A stretch of 64,000 nucleotides of DNA from contig JAKCPI010005660.1 of assembly GCA_023213315.1 (NCBI GenBank), forward strand, positions 216,204-280,203, given 5' to 3'. The notes under the pieces are model-generated. The model saw nothing but the letters and a program-made list of their open reading frames with translations, had not been told where the DNA came from and did no database searches. Position numbers and translations under genes: made by a program. Positions 11,901-24,661 of the stretch are shown here, one piece after another. Origin of the DNA: Euborellia annulipes (lineage: Eukaryota > Arthropoda > Insecta > Dermaptera > Anisolabididae). Each line of letters begins with the position of its first letter. The first letter of the stretch is position 1.

Positions 11901-14900
11901 GTTAAAATTTAAAATAAACAAATGGGTGTTAAAAAGTAATGTAAAAACAATCAGAGTTAAAAAATGCTATTCAAAATCACTTCCTTGCCTCAAATAGCAA
12001 TTCTGTAAACAAAAAACTTTAAAGCCAAAGCGTTAACATTTAGTAAATAGTGTTAAAAATTAATGCCATGTCTAGGGGGTGCCTTTAATATTTTAACATC
12101 GTGTTTAAAATAAAAATAGCGTCCTTAAACTAAAAAGTAAGTTTATGATTTTGATAGCTTTGAAATAAAAGCAACATGTTAACGTCGCTGTTAAAATTTT
12201 GTTTAGAGAATTAACGCTGATTGTTTTTACATTACTTTTTAACACCCATTTGTTTATTTTAAATTTGAAAGTCTGTTTTTAGAGAATAGACCTGATTAAA
12301 TTTTATACAAAAAGTTATTTTCCTTTGGAAACTTAAATGGCTGTTAGATTAAAAAAAAAAATGGAGAAAAAATCTGGCTGTTTTCAGTTCAACAAAAAGA
12401 AAAGAGTAGCATTTTTACTCTCAAACGAATTCATACATTACGCCCTACAGGGGGATTACGCCTTAATAAAAGGAATTCGAGAATAACCCTCTATATAAAA
12501 TACCATCTATTGCAATAGTATTGAGAATAATGCCCGGTAGTTAGGCAGCCCAAAAGGCACGCACTCACTAAACTTGTTTTCTGATTAAAACATTGAGATG
12601 ATTCATATTTTGATATATCTTGAAATTTATATTAAAAAGATAAATTTTTATGTTTATTCTTTTTTTTTAAAAGGGTCCTTCGGCCTAATGTCTGCTTTGA
12701 AAAAGGTATTTCTCACACAGACAAGCTGATCTTAGGGCTGCCTAACTACCGGGCTTTAGTCTCAATACTATTGCAATAGATGGCACATTCAAATTTGATA
12801 AACTATTTTATTGGTTCAATAAATAACACAATTATAACCAAAATGCCGCCCCAAATTTTGGCACCCCAGACGGGTTCCTCTTCAATCTAGAGCGGACCCT
12901 AATGTATGTTCAAATTTTTAAAACAGTCTAAATAAATAAAAAATTATCTACTTAGGGGTCGTCCACATATTACTTAACCCGTTAGGGGGGGGAGGGGTCT
13001 GTACAAAACGTTACTAATTGTGACATGGGGGACCCGGGGGTTTCTCTAAGTGTGACATAACAATTCAAAGTTGAATTTATAAAATTTAAAAAAAAAAAAT
13101 AAAAATAAAAAGGTCAAATGATTTTCACAACAGGGAAAAATGGAGTGATTATTTGAGTCACAAGGGAAAATTTACTAAAAAAAACAAAGGTAAAATGATA
13201 TGAATTTTGTATAAGAAATTTTATTCGGGTAGGAGGGGGTAGTTATATGTTGTGACATAATATTTGTAGGGGGGTTTGTTTGTATGTGACATGGGGGGGG
13301 GGGGGGAATGGTCAAAAAAAGGCATAACGTAATATGTGGTCGACCCCTTAGATAATTCGAACTATTAAAATTTAATTTAGTTATACTGTAAACAACTTTT
13401 TTTTTCTCCATTTTGTCAAAATAGTTATATTTCTTTTTATAATTAAATTTAAGTAAAAGCCTTTTTTTTATTCATCAGAACTATAAGCTCAATGCAGTCC
13501 AAATCTTTTGAGAATATAAATCATAGTTAATTGAAGTAATTACATATATGTATTTATTCTCGCTTGTTATTACAAAATCTAATTGTTTTCGGGCGCTCTG
13601 CATCAAGTCTTCATCAGTGAATTCTGAAACTAGGAAGTGGCTCAACAGGAATTGCTTCTGGTTTGGGTCAGGGAAGAGGGTATGATTTTTTTAAGACACC
13701 CTTCTGCTCGGCATTAAGCACTATCCTTAGGGTATTATCATTAATAATATTAATAAAACAAATGTAAACTTTTTTTAAATGAAAACACCATAAAATCATG
13801 ACCCGGGGACTATTTTTCTTTCATTTATGCCCCACTGGTTGAGCCACAGGATTTATGTAATTCAAAAATAACAATATTTATAATAAATAAAAAAAAAAAC
13901 AATGATATATTAATATTAATCAAAAAATATTTACCTTTAAAGTGGGAGTGTTGCATTATCACATTAACAAAGCATTATTTATTAGTATATCAACGAGGGA
14001 AGAAGACACCAACTATAAAATAAAATTTGTTGTAAAATTTTATCTAATTAAAAAACTCTCCCCTAAAACGGTAAATAATTTTAGGCTAATAGGATGGATT
14101 TTATGAGGCAGTAATCCTCATTTTTAGGCCACCTCAAATTGGGCCCTTTGTGTCTGTGGCATGAGATTTTCTCCCACTTTCCTACCCTAAATGTTTGAAT
14201 TAATTATTTGCTGTAAACTGGATTTGAACCGGAGCCGTGTTGAGTCTTCGAACTCCGTAAGCTTAGTCACTTGCCTCCTCTTTTAGACTTATAAAATATC
14301 GTTTTTTTTTTTTTATTTATGATAAATATTATTAATTTTGCGTTAGCATCCAGAAGTCACTAATGAATGCCTTCTGCAGAACGACCGAAACCTAAGAATT
14401 TTTGTAATAACAAGAGAGAGAATAAATATATATGTAATTACTTTAATTAATATATATATACTCAAACTTGACTTTTCTATCACCGTTTCAATACTTGAAG
14501 TTTTTTTATTACACACAGAGCACTGCGACCAAATAGCGAACATTTCGACTTCTCTGGGACTTTCTGCAAGGTTCCAAGATTGCAGTCCCAGATGTCCGTT
14601 ATTTGATCGCAGTACTCTGCGGGAATTTTATTTTTATTATATAGATATCAATTTAAATTTTCTTCTCCCAAGTGGCGCTTAGAATCTACAAATTTTTATA
14701 AATTCATATTTTTAAAATTTAAAAATAAAAAGATATATATAAAAAGCAAATCCCAACCTCCTCATTTTTAATTTATTAAAGAAAAAAAAATATTTTTAAC
14801 CTTTTATCTATAGTTGAAATATGATTAGATCCCCATGATATAAAAAATTTTACATAACATGAGGATCAAACCTAATTTCAATAATAAAGGGCTAAATTTA

Positions 14901-17900
14901 ATATAAACTTGACTTAAATTTAAACTAATATAATAATATAAGATTACATTTCATTATATTAATAAATGTAGAAGTTTGTTTATATATTAAGTTTCCTGGA
15001 TGTGTTCTTATTATACATTAAATTTATTCAAATTATTTTGAAACTCTTTTAGTTAATTGTTCTCATTGACTTACCAACCATCCAGGTTTTTCATAAATTA
15101 ATCAGTCATCTTGAGAAGCCACGCCACATCATTCGATTTCGAACAAAGAAATAAAAAAATGTTGTCACTCACACACAACGACTAATAGAGAGATAAAGGA
15201 AGAAATTTCACTGTAACGGCTGCGAAAGAATTTTTTTATTTATTTTTGTTAGGACTCTTTCTCACGGGATTGCATCCAATTGGAATCAAAGCTGGCCTGC
15301 GCATGATCACTATATCTGTTTTGAGTTCCCATTCTTGCGCATGTGCAAAAAAAGGTTTTCCAGCCAGAAAGAAACGACGAAATTAGTACCAGATCAGTGC
15401 TGACTTAGTGAGAGAATAGATTATATAAAAATTTGTAAATTTCGATTTAAAAAACTAATATTGGAGAAGAGGTATGTAAGGCCTATGTTAGAAAAGGCGA
15501 ATTTATATTTTTACTTTCCCTTAGCCTATATATTTTGACTAACATTTTTGGCCCTTCCTTCTTCAAATGTTTATTCTCTCGATCGCATATTTCATTCTCA
15601 GTTGCTTTGAATGGGAGAGTCACTCTTTCAAGCAAGGTATCTCGTTGTCCTCACGAAGATCTTCGGGACTCCGTTCGTCCCGTTTTCAAATTTTGCCAAA
15701 TCCTGTTGATTTTTTTGATATTCGATCGTGATTCCCTCAAATTTTATAAGTTTCTTAAAACAAAGAATTACTTATAAAAAAAAAAAATTATTTAGGTTTT
15801 TGATTTTGTTGAAATGGATCATATTTTGTTCTGTTTTTCATAATTTCAAAATTTTTCTTTTTTTTTTTTATTCGTATTAGTTATTGTTAAGACAGAAAAA
15901 GTTTGTTTTTGGAACTGAACAATGAGGAGTATTTTTGATATATTAACAAAAATTTTCCGTTTTCGATTAAAATCAGAGGCATATATAGAAATTTTTTTTT
16001 TTTTTTGGGGGGGGGGAGCCGAACTCATTTCTTTTTTTCAATCTAAATTTTTCCGTTTTCACCTGCTTATATATTAATATATTTCATTTATTTATGCGAC
16101 GCACTTTTTCAAACAAAAATATAGATATTGGCCATATACCGTATATATATAGAATTGAAAAATTTCGGGGGGACCCCCCCCCCCCCTTTTTATACGCCCC
16201 TACTTAAAATGTTTACCTTATTCCACAGTGCAGTATGAAAATGGGCAAGAAAATTCTGTACTATATCTCTAAAAGAATTCTTTGTTGTAATTTAACTTGA
16301 AAAATTTCCACCTGTTTTATTTTCAAGATATGAAAAACTCTTGAACCTGGATAAATCCTCATAATGGGTTATTTTAAATAAAAAAAAAAATTGACCACAT
16401 TATTTATTACTGACTCCATAATTTAATATTTATAAAAAGAAAGATTTTGTTTTTCTTATTGATAATTTCAAATCTCAGACCGAAGCGCGATTAATTACAC
16501 CATAACCAGTTATGGAAAAATCGTTTATCACACACACATACATAAATTAATTTTTAATAATTAAACTTAGTAATTATTATGATTTATTTTAAAATAAACT
16601 AATATAAGCGGATATGAGAGGCAGTGGATTTCGGAGTTTTTAAATTATTCTAACGATTTCAAAATCCCTTTTATATTCTAATACATTTTGAATCCGCCTC
16701 TTCATGAAACAACTAGGTATTTCATGAAATAATATATTCCACACTTTTACGGTAACGAATATAAAATCGGATTCATATAATTTTTAAAATAATAAGTCAG
16801 GTCATTATTTTAGAGGAGAATCCGCTACTATAATAGAAATAAATGTTTTTTCAGTGTTTAAAAAATAATTTCAAAAAAAAATATTTGAAATTAATTTTCA
16901 AACACTTTTTTTTTTTTTTAATTTAACAGTGCTAAATTCTGCCTCGTTAGGATTTATATTTTTGTATGTGTTTTTTTTCGATTAAGACAGCACAATTTCA
17001 ACTGTTTTTGTCCTCAGAAGCCGTGGGAGGCGAACCGTGCAAAACGAATATTTTCAAGAGAATATCGTGAATCCGACTGAGTATGGACCATTGACTGACG
17101 CCCTTGGAACCAATGCTCCAGTGTATGTGTGTCCTACTCTTCAGGGCTAGCAATTTTCCTTTGCACTATTTTTCTCTTTCATAACCAAGATTCGTCTCAT
17201 CCTCTTAACGCATTCATCTTTGCTCATGTCTTCGGGTTCTTCGTTTTTTTACCACCAGGTTAAAATCTTGGTTGTAAAAGTTACAACTAACAAAATATAT
17301 AACATGTTCTAAGATGTTTAGTTAAGAGAGGTTTCAATTTTTTTTTCAAAATTTTAACCCAGATACACTGGTTTGAAAATGTTTCTTTCCTCCACCCTCC
17401 TATTTTTATTATTTCATCATTTCTCATCATCTTTTTTGCTTTTTTGATATCTTTTCACAGCTTAATTAACTGCTGTGAAGATTTTTGAAAAAAATATATA
17501 TATATGTATATATATAAACTTAGGCATTTTCTTCAAAAATTTTTAATAATTCATTTCTTTACAGATTCCTTGTAGGAAACCCCGGAGATTATGCTTGGGG
17601 ACGAGAAGGCTTAGATGCAATTATCACTCAATTATTGAACCAAATGGACGGTACCGGGCCTCCACCTTTAGATAAGGACAAAATTAAAGAGATCCCTGTC
17701 GTTGCAATCACGGAAGAACAAACCAGTGAGTGAAAGAATATTTATCTATTGTTATATCAAAAACAAGATGTGATGTCGAGGAAAGCAGCAAGGATAAAGA
17801 TTAAACAAACTCCTTTAAATAAAACCAAATTTATTGAGCCATCTTCAGTTGTCTAAGAGCCTAATTTATTTAACAACTCTATTTCCAAAAAAGACTTTGA

Positions 17901-20900
17901 CAACTAATAAATTTGGTTTTGTTTAATGAATAGAGACTTCCTTCCTGGCTGCTTTCTTCTATATCAGATCTCGTCAATTCTTCGCATCCACATTCTTCAT
18001 CAATATAAAAAATGAATTGTCTTTTTTCACTGAGTCAGAGTTTGTCTTAAAAAAAAAAAACTCGGCAAGAATTTTTAATTGTTTGTTTAGTTTAAATTCT
18101 TATCAATTAATGATTCAGCGAAATATTAGCAAAATAATTTTTAAATATTATTTACTGAATCTGGAGTTTTTAAAAAGATAGATATTCATTAATTTATCAA
18201 TAATTAAATTCAGTGGCGTAGCTTCACTTGCAAATTCTTCATCGTGTCAGGAAATTTTTCTTACATGCGAGTGGGTGCAATAAGTTTTTCTAAATAGATC
18301 AGTGGTTCCCAACCTTTTGTGGCCTATCTCCCCTTTCTGGAGGTTGACTAAGACCTCCCTTTTCTTTTTCATTGTATTCCTAATTTTAATTTCAAGTAAA
18401 GTGTAAATAATAAAATAGTTTTATTTATGTACAAAACATGATTTAAAATTTTTAGTAAAAAAGTACTTCATTTCAAAGTTAAAAATAAAACAAGTTTTTA
18501 AGATACCGTTTTATTTTCAAAGTGAATAAATAAAACAGATTCAGAAATAGTGAGCGAAACGTTGAGATTTTTAGTTTGGAGGGAAAGTGGTGTAGGTTTT
18601 CCGTGAAACATTTTTAGTTGAGATTTTTGTTAGTAAATTATATTATTAATTACTAACTAAAATAAACAACAATTAATGGCAAACATTTATTTTAATAAAT
18701 ACTCCTGACCCTAGGAGTAGTAGGCAAGAATTTTATTATTTATCTCTACCCAAAATCTTTTCAAATCTAATAATAATAATTTTAATTAAATAACAAAAAT
18801 GGACCTTGTTTCCGTTAATCTTTATTTAATGAATACAAAAGTGACGTTTAGATTCTGACTCTTGTTCCTAGATTGGAATTATCTTTTATGACAATTTTTT
18901 GTCCTCTTCTATCCTGACCATCCTCTAAATAGAAAATTTTTCTCTTTGATTTTTGTTCTTTTAAATTTTAGTAAACTCTATTAATTTTTCCACCATGAAT
19001 ACTCATCCCCCCTTCACTTATTTATTGCCCCCCTGATAACTCAAATCACCCACTTAGAGGCGATCGCCCCCAGGTTGAGAACCACTGTTCTAGATAAATA
19101 GGCCTAAATGTCTCTTGTTCCTAGAACACATCAGGTAGGCTGATCAACCATCTGCATAAATTACACAGGGGAACAAAAATTTTTTTTTTTCTGCTTATGA
19201 AGTCAATTTAGATATCTATGATGACGAAGTACTCAGCCTATTAATTATTTTGTTTCAATTGACTCTGGTTCTCATGATAAACCGGAACAAAAACACCAAA
19301 GGAAATCCATTCAAAGCATTTTTCTTAACTCTTATTGATATGTTTTTGTTTTTTATAATTAATTTTATTATTCTTTGTATCATTTATAGCACTTTGTTTG
19401 AAATCATTTGATAATTTTAAATTAAAATTTAAAAAAAAATAATATAATGTAATTTCCAGTATAAATTGGATTGCCTTTATCTCAAAAAGTAGAGCCAATT
19501 GAACAAAAATATTATTATTTTCGTGTTCCGCAGACCAAAATTACTTTAAATTGTTTAATAAGTCCCATGCAGCAGAATCAGTGTTGCCCTGTGTTATTAA
19601 TTAATTTAGGGCATAGGCGTAATAAATACCTTCTAAGATTATTTAATATGAATTGACTACACATGAAAATAGATTTAAAATTCAATCAAATCTTCAAATC
19701 TGGTAATCGAATCGGTTAAATCATAGATAAGCTTTTTAAAAAATAGTTATTTACTTGAAAAAATGATGTTTTTCTGGTTGCTAGTTGATTTAATACCCTA
19801 AACTAGCTTGCTCATCAAAAAATAAATTTCGGTGTCTCTTCTTCAGTTTTGTTTTATAGTATATGAATGATTTAAACACAGAGTTTTTACTCTGTGCAAA
19901 AATAAAAAGGTATCTAATTTATAGAGGTAAAACATTTATTTTTCAACATAGTCTTCCTTTAGGGGTATACACTTCCCCCTACAGTTTGTTAGTAGGATTT
20001 TCCAACCCTTCAAAATAGCCATTTGTGTCCACAAATACCTCTTTAATAGGAGAATTAAATTTAAGTATGATACACAAGGTTTTTTGTTTCAGTGTTAATG
20101 TTAAATAAATACCTTGTGTATCATACTTGAATTTAATTCTCCTATTAAAGCATAATGTTTCAACTAGAGCCAACGGTTACCAGTTTAAAATTAATAAATA
20201 CCTCTTTGTTTGAAGAAAATCTTTTTTCAGTCAGCCATTTTTCCAACTCCAAATATCCCCTACTCTCCGGATTTAGCTCCCTCGGAGTATTTTCTGTTTC
20301 TTAATTTGAGACAATCTCTAGTTGAAAAGAAATTGAGGGAACTAATGCTTTTGAGGAGTTGTATCAACAAAGAAGGGTATCATTGAACTAAGTGTTTAAG
20401 CCTAAGAGGGGCTTTGTTGAAAAATAAAAATATTTTAGCTTGAAGAACGGAGTTTTCAAAACCACCCTCATATAATAATTTTTGAAGCATATGTTAGTGT
20501 AGTTTTTGCAAATTTATTTCACCTTGTTCAGAGAACTCAAATTGGTATAAATTTAACTTTCTTTCTTTTTTTTTAATAGATAAGAACCTGCAATGTTCAG
20601 TTTGTTGGGAAACCTTCAGATTTTCTGAAGCGGTCCGTAAATTACCTTGCGAGCATGTTTATCACGAAAATTGCATTGTCCCCTGGTTGGAATTGGTAAA
20701 ATCTTTGAAATTTAAATCATATACTTTGTTGCCTAAATGAATATAACAAATGATACTTCCTTTTTTTTTAGCATGGTACTTGTCCAATTTGCCGAAAATC
20801 ATTAAGTGATGAGGACACTCAACAAGAGGCAACTCGAACCGCTACTCCGATGGCTAGACTTTCTGCTTTTTTCAGGTTAGCCATATATATATATCTGTTA

Positions 20901-23900
20901 CCGGTAGTGTTCGAAATGTAACTAGTTAATGTCAACATTATCTAAAGCTTCCAGTTAGATTCCGAAATAAAAATATAATTCTTTACTTTAATAAGGTGTT
21001 GTTAACATTAATTGGTAATCGAAATCTCAAGTTTCAACACAACTCGGGTTCGAGTTCAGCTTGGCGCAAATAATTTAACATCAATCACGAATGTGTTTAT
21101 TAAAGCTTTTGTGGTTTGTATTATTATTATTATTACGGGAGTTTTTAATTATAGACCACATTTTATATTATTTATAAAAAATATAAATACTGTTCTTTTC
21201 GACAGCTTATTCTGCAGTCGTTTCCAAGTACTATACACTTGCTCCGACTCAAATGAACTAAACTCTAAGTGACCGTTACGGACATTTTCATGAAGTTAGA
21301 CACAATAATCAAAGCAAGTATTTACATAAAAAGCATTATGTTACAATAAGTTTTTGAAATTTGATATTTCAACAAGATGGTACAAAATATTATTAAATTA
21401 TTCCAATAATATAATACAATAATCAAACCTTAATATCTAATAAAATTTTTTCTCATTTAATACAAAATGTTATTAATAATAAGATAATAAGTTTTTATAT
21501 TTTGGAATAATTTAATAATAATATTTTGTACCATCTATGTTAAAAAATCAAATTTAAAAAACTTATTGTAACATCATGCTTTTTATGTAAACACTTTCTT
21601 TAATGATTGTGTCTTACTTCATGGAAATGAATGTAGAAGGCGCTGAAGTTTAGGTCTAACTTCATAGGAATGACTGAAGATGGCGCTGATATCGTTGAAT
21701 ATAAAATGTACGTAACGGTCCCTGAGAGGTTAGTTCACTTGGGTCGGAGCAAGTGTACAATACTTCAAAACGACTGCAGAATAAACAGTCAAAACGTACA
21801 GTATTTATAGTTTTTACAAATAACTAATACAAAATGTGGTCTATAATTAAAAACTCACATCCATCCATAAATTCAACATTGCCGAAGTCTCCTCTTAGGG
21901 AAGGAAAGTGGAATACAATCCCACCTTACAGACACAAAGGGCCCAATTTGAGGTGGCCTAAGTGCCTTAATTGGGCAAGACTCCGAAGGTGGCTGGGAAG
22001 GAACAGTCCGTCATGAAATTCATCCATCCATTCTTAAAAAGCATCCACTAATATTGACATTAACTAGTTAAAATAAAGAAAAACATTTTCCATGCTTAAC
22101 TTAATGGTAATGTTAATTAGTCGAACTCTAACGGTAACATATCAACTTTAAAATGCTTGCTTAAACCGCCAAATTTATTTTTTTTAATTACCTTTGAAAT
22201 ATAAATTGATAACAAATATTAACAAAAGAATTTAATTGCAAAAATGCTTAGAGCATATGTACAAATTTTTTCAAGAAACCTTGATTTCTTTAAAAGAAAT
22301 AAAGGATTATCACTCTAACTATTAAACAAATATCAAGGAAAACACTTGAAAAAGTTTTTATATAAAAAAAAAACACTAACATAGCATATTTAATAGTTGT
22401 ATTTATTATATTTCAATTAGTTAATATGGTTTTATAAATTTTTCATACAGGTTCACAAGCAGCCAGTTTTAGGGAAGGGGGTACAAAAATCAACCGAGAC
22501 TTTGAGGGAAAGGACACTAACTAATATAACCAATTTAGACAAAGTTGGAAAGTACTATCGGGGATAATAATCTTGTATTGTTCTGGAAAAACATTATTAA
22601 AACAAATTTAATTATTTTCCTTTGATTAAGAAAAAAAAAATTATTTTACAAGACAGGCAAATAACTGCCTCAAAATATAATGAATTATTGTTTTTTAATT
22701 CAAACGATCAATTTTATATTTAGTATTATGAGATAATGGAAGGCAACCAGAAGAAATAATGACGAATAATCTAAGAAAAATATTTATTTAGATAAAATTT
22801 TTGTCGTTTTTCTTTGTCATTTTTTATATATATATATATAATCTTGACATTTTTCACAGACTTTTAAAAAATTACATCGAAACGTTTTATCTAAATAATT
22901 ATTTTTTAAATTTTTTTCTCGATATTTCTTTTGGCTTCCATCCATCATCTCATACTATTGGATATTTATTATCTCCTATAATTTTATTAATTATAAGAAT
23001 ATCTAAATATTTATATTATAATTTAGTTATTTTTCCATCATTTTATTTAATTAAATAATTGATAAAATATGCAGGAAATAAAAAAAAAGTATTACCGCTT
23101 AAGTTTGACGTTTGGTTTGATAATATGGACCGTAAAATTATGTTAATTAATAAATAATAAAAAAAACGGTCCTGGATATATTTGGAAAAATAAGGCAGGA
23201 AAATAAATTGTTTCGTGTTATCTATCTTCAAATGTGGTATAATTTCATTACCTTCCCCTTCAATCGGTTAAAAGATGAAATAAAAAAAAATAAGGCTTCT
23301 TTTACTTTAGTAGTCTTTCAACTCTAAATCCAAACAAGCAAGAGAAAAAAAATTATAATATTAATCCAATAATATAGAAGATAATTGGATACATTGAATA
23401 TTCAACAAGAAGTGAGAGACATAATAAAAAAGCTAAATATTAAAAATACTTAACCTGATTAGTTAAGTATAAAAAAATCTGAAGCTGAAGAGGAACAGGC
23501 AGGCAAGCACTCGGTTGTAAGGGACGAAGAAAAAAAAAGAGGATTTTGCCCTACTAACGGAGGACGGACATCCCTGAGTGCGCAACAGAAGCTATGAAGA
23601 AACATCAAAATAAATGAAATTTTCTTAACAAAAAAACAAACATGTGGGCTCGTGGGAACGAAGTTCCTCACGCCTTTTCTCCAACTACGAATATGAATAT
23701 TATTTAAAAAAGAAAATAATTATTTATTCAGCTTTGAAATGTTTAAAACAATGAAATGATTGTCTTCTGCTGAAATATAAATTCCATTGATTTATTTATT
23801 TAATTACAGAAACTAGTTTCGAGAACATTTGTCCTCTTCATCAGTATGATATAATATACAATATTATATCAGACTGATTAAGAGGACAAATGTTCTCGAA

Positions 23901-24615
23901 ACTAGTTTCTGTAATTAAATAAATAAATCAATGGAATTTATATTTCAGGAGAAACATTTCAAATTAAGAAAATCCTGCTAATCTCGGCAAATATAACCTT
24001 TCAAATATTTATTCAGCCTTCCTCCGCGTGGCCTCACCAAAGCTTCGGCTTCAGCCTTCCTCCGCCGGCGTAACTCATTTTTGTTACCCATGGAGGTGTT
24101 ACGTGACGATTTCTGCCAATTCACCTTACTGTAAGCAAAGAACTTAGTTTCAAAAAAATCTCCAATTGAAATTATAGCTTACCATTAAATTATTATATTA
24201 TATTAAAAAATAAAGTAAGAGAAAGGAGGATAAAAACCATCAGGGCAGGGATTAAGGGCCGGGCCCTCTACCCCGCTGAAGCGCACATAAATTTTGGGGG
24301 GTGGAAGAGGTCAGTATTAATACACAGCACAGGGGCAAAGCAAGACTTTAGTGGAGATTATAACGGAAATACATGTTATTAGATAGAGCTTTGTTTGAAT
24401 CCATCAACTAATTTCAAACAAATCACTATCTAGTAAGTCTTAGTTTAAAAAGCCCTTTATGTAGTGGATTGGAGCTCTAGTTGGCGTCTATTGAGATTTA
24501 ATTCCAATCATTCTTGCATAAGGATATATTAGTGAAATTTTCATTTCATTAGGCGAGCGCGAGCTTCATCTATAAATTTTAATTCTTCTTAAATAATTTC
24601 AATTAATAAATAATA

Positions 24616-24661
<46 letters not shown>

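Larger units (their letters stand above)
23769..23950. repeat. Foldback element with two facing hammerhead-like motifs
   Basis: Arms of about 75 bp pair almost perfectly. Outer ends are TGAAATATAAATTCCATTG and its inverse. The spacer is about 25 bp. Both arms carry AGAGGACAAATGTTCTCGAA, with GAAA after stem II. It lies in intron 7 of the RNF126-like gene. Confidence 0.85.
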
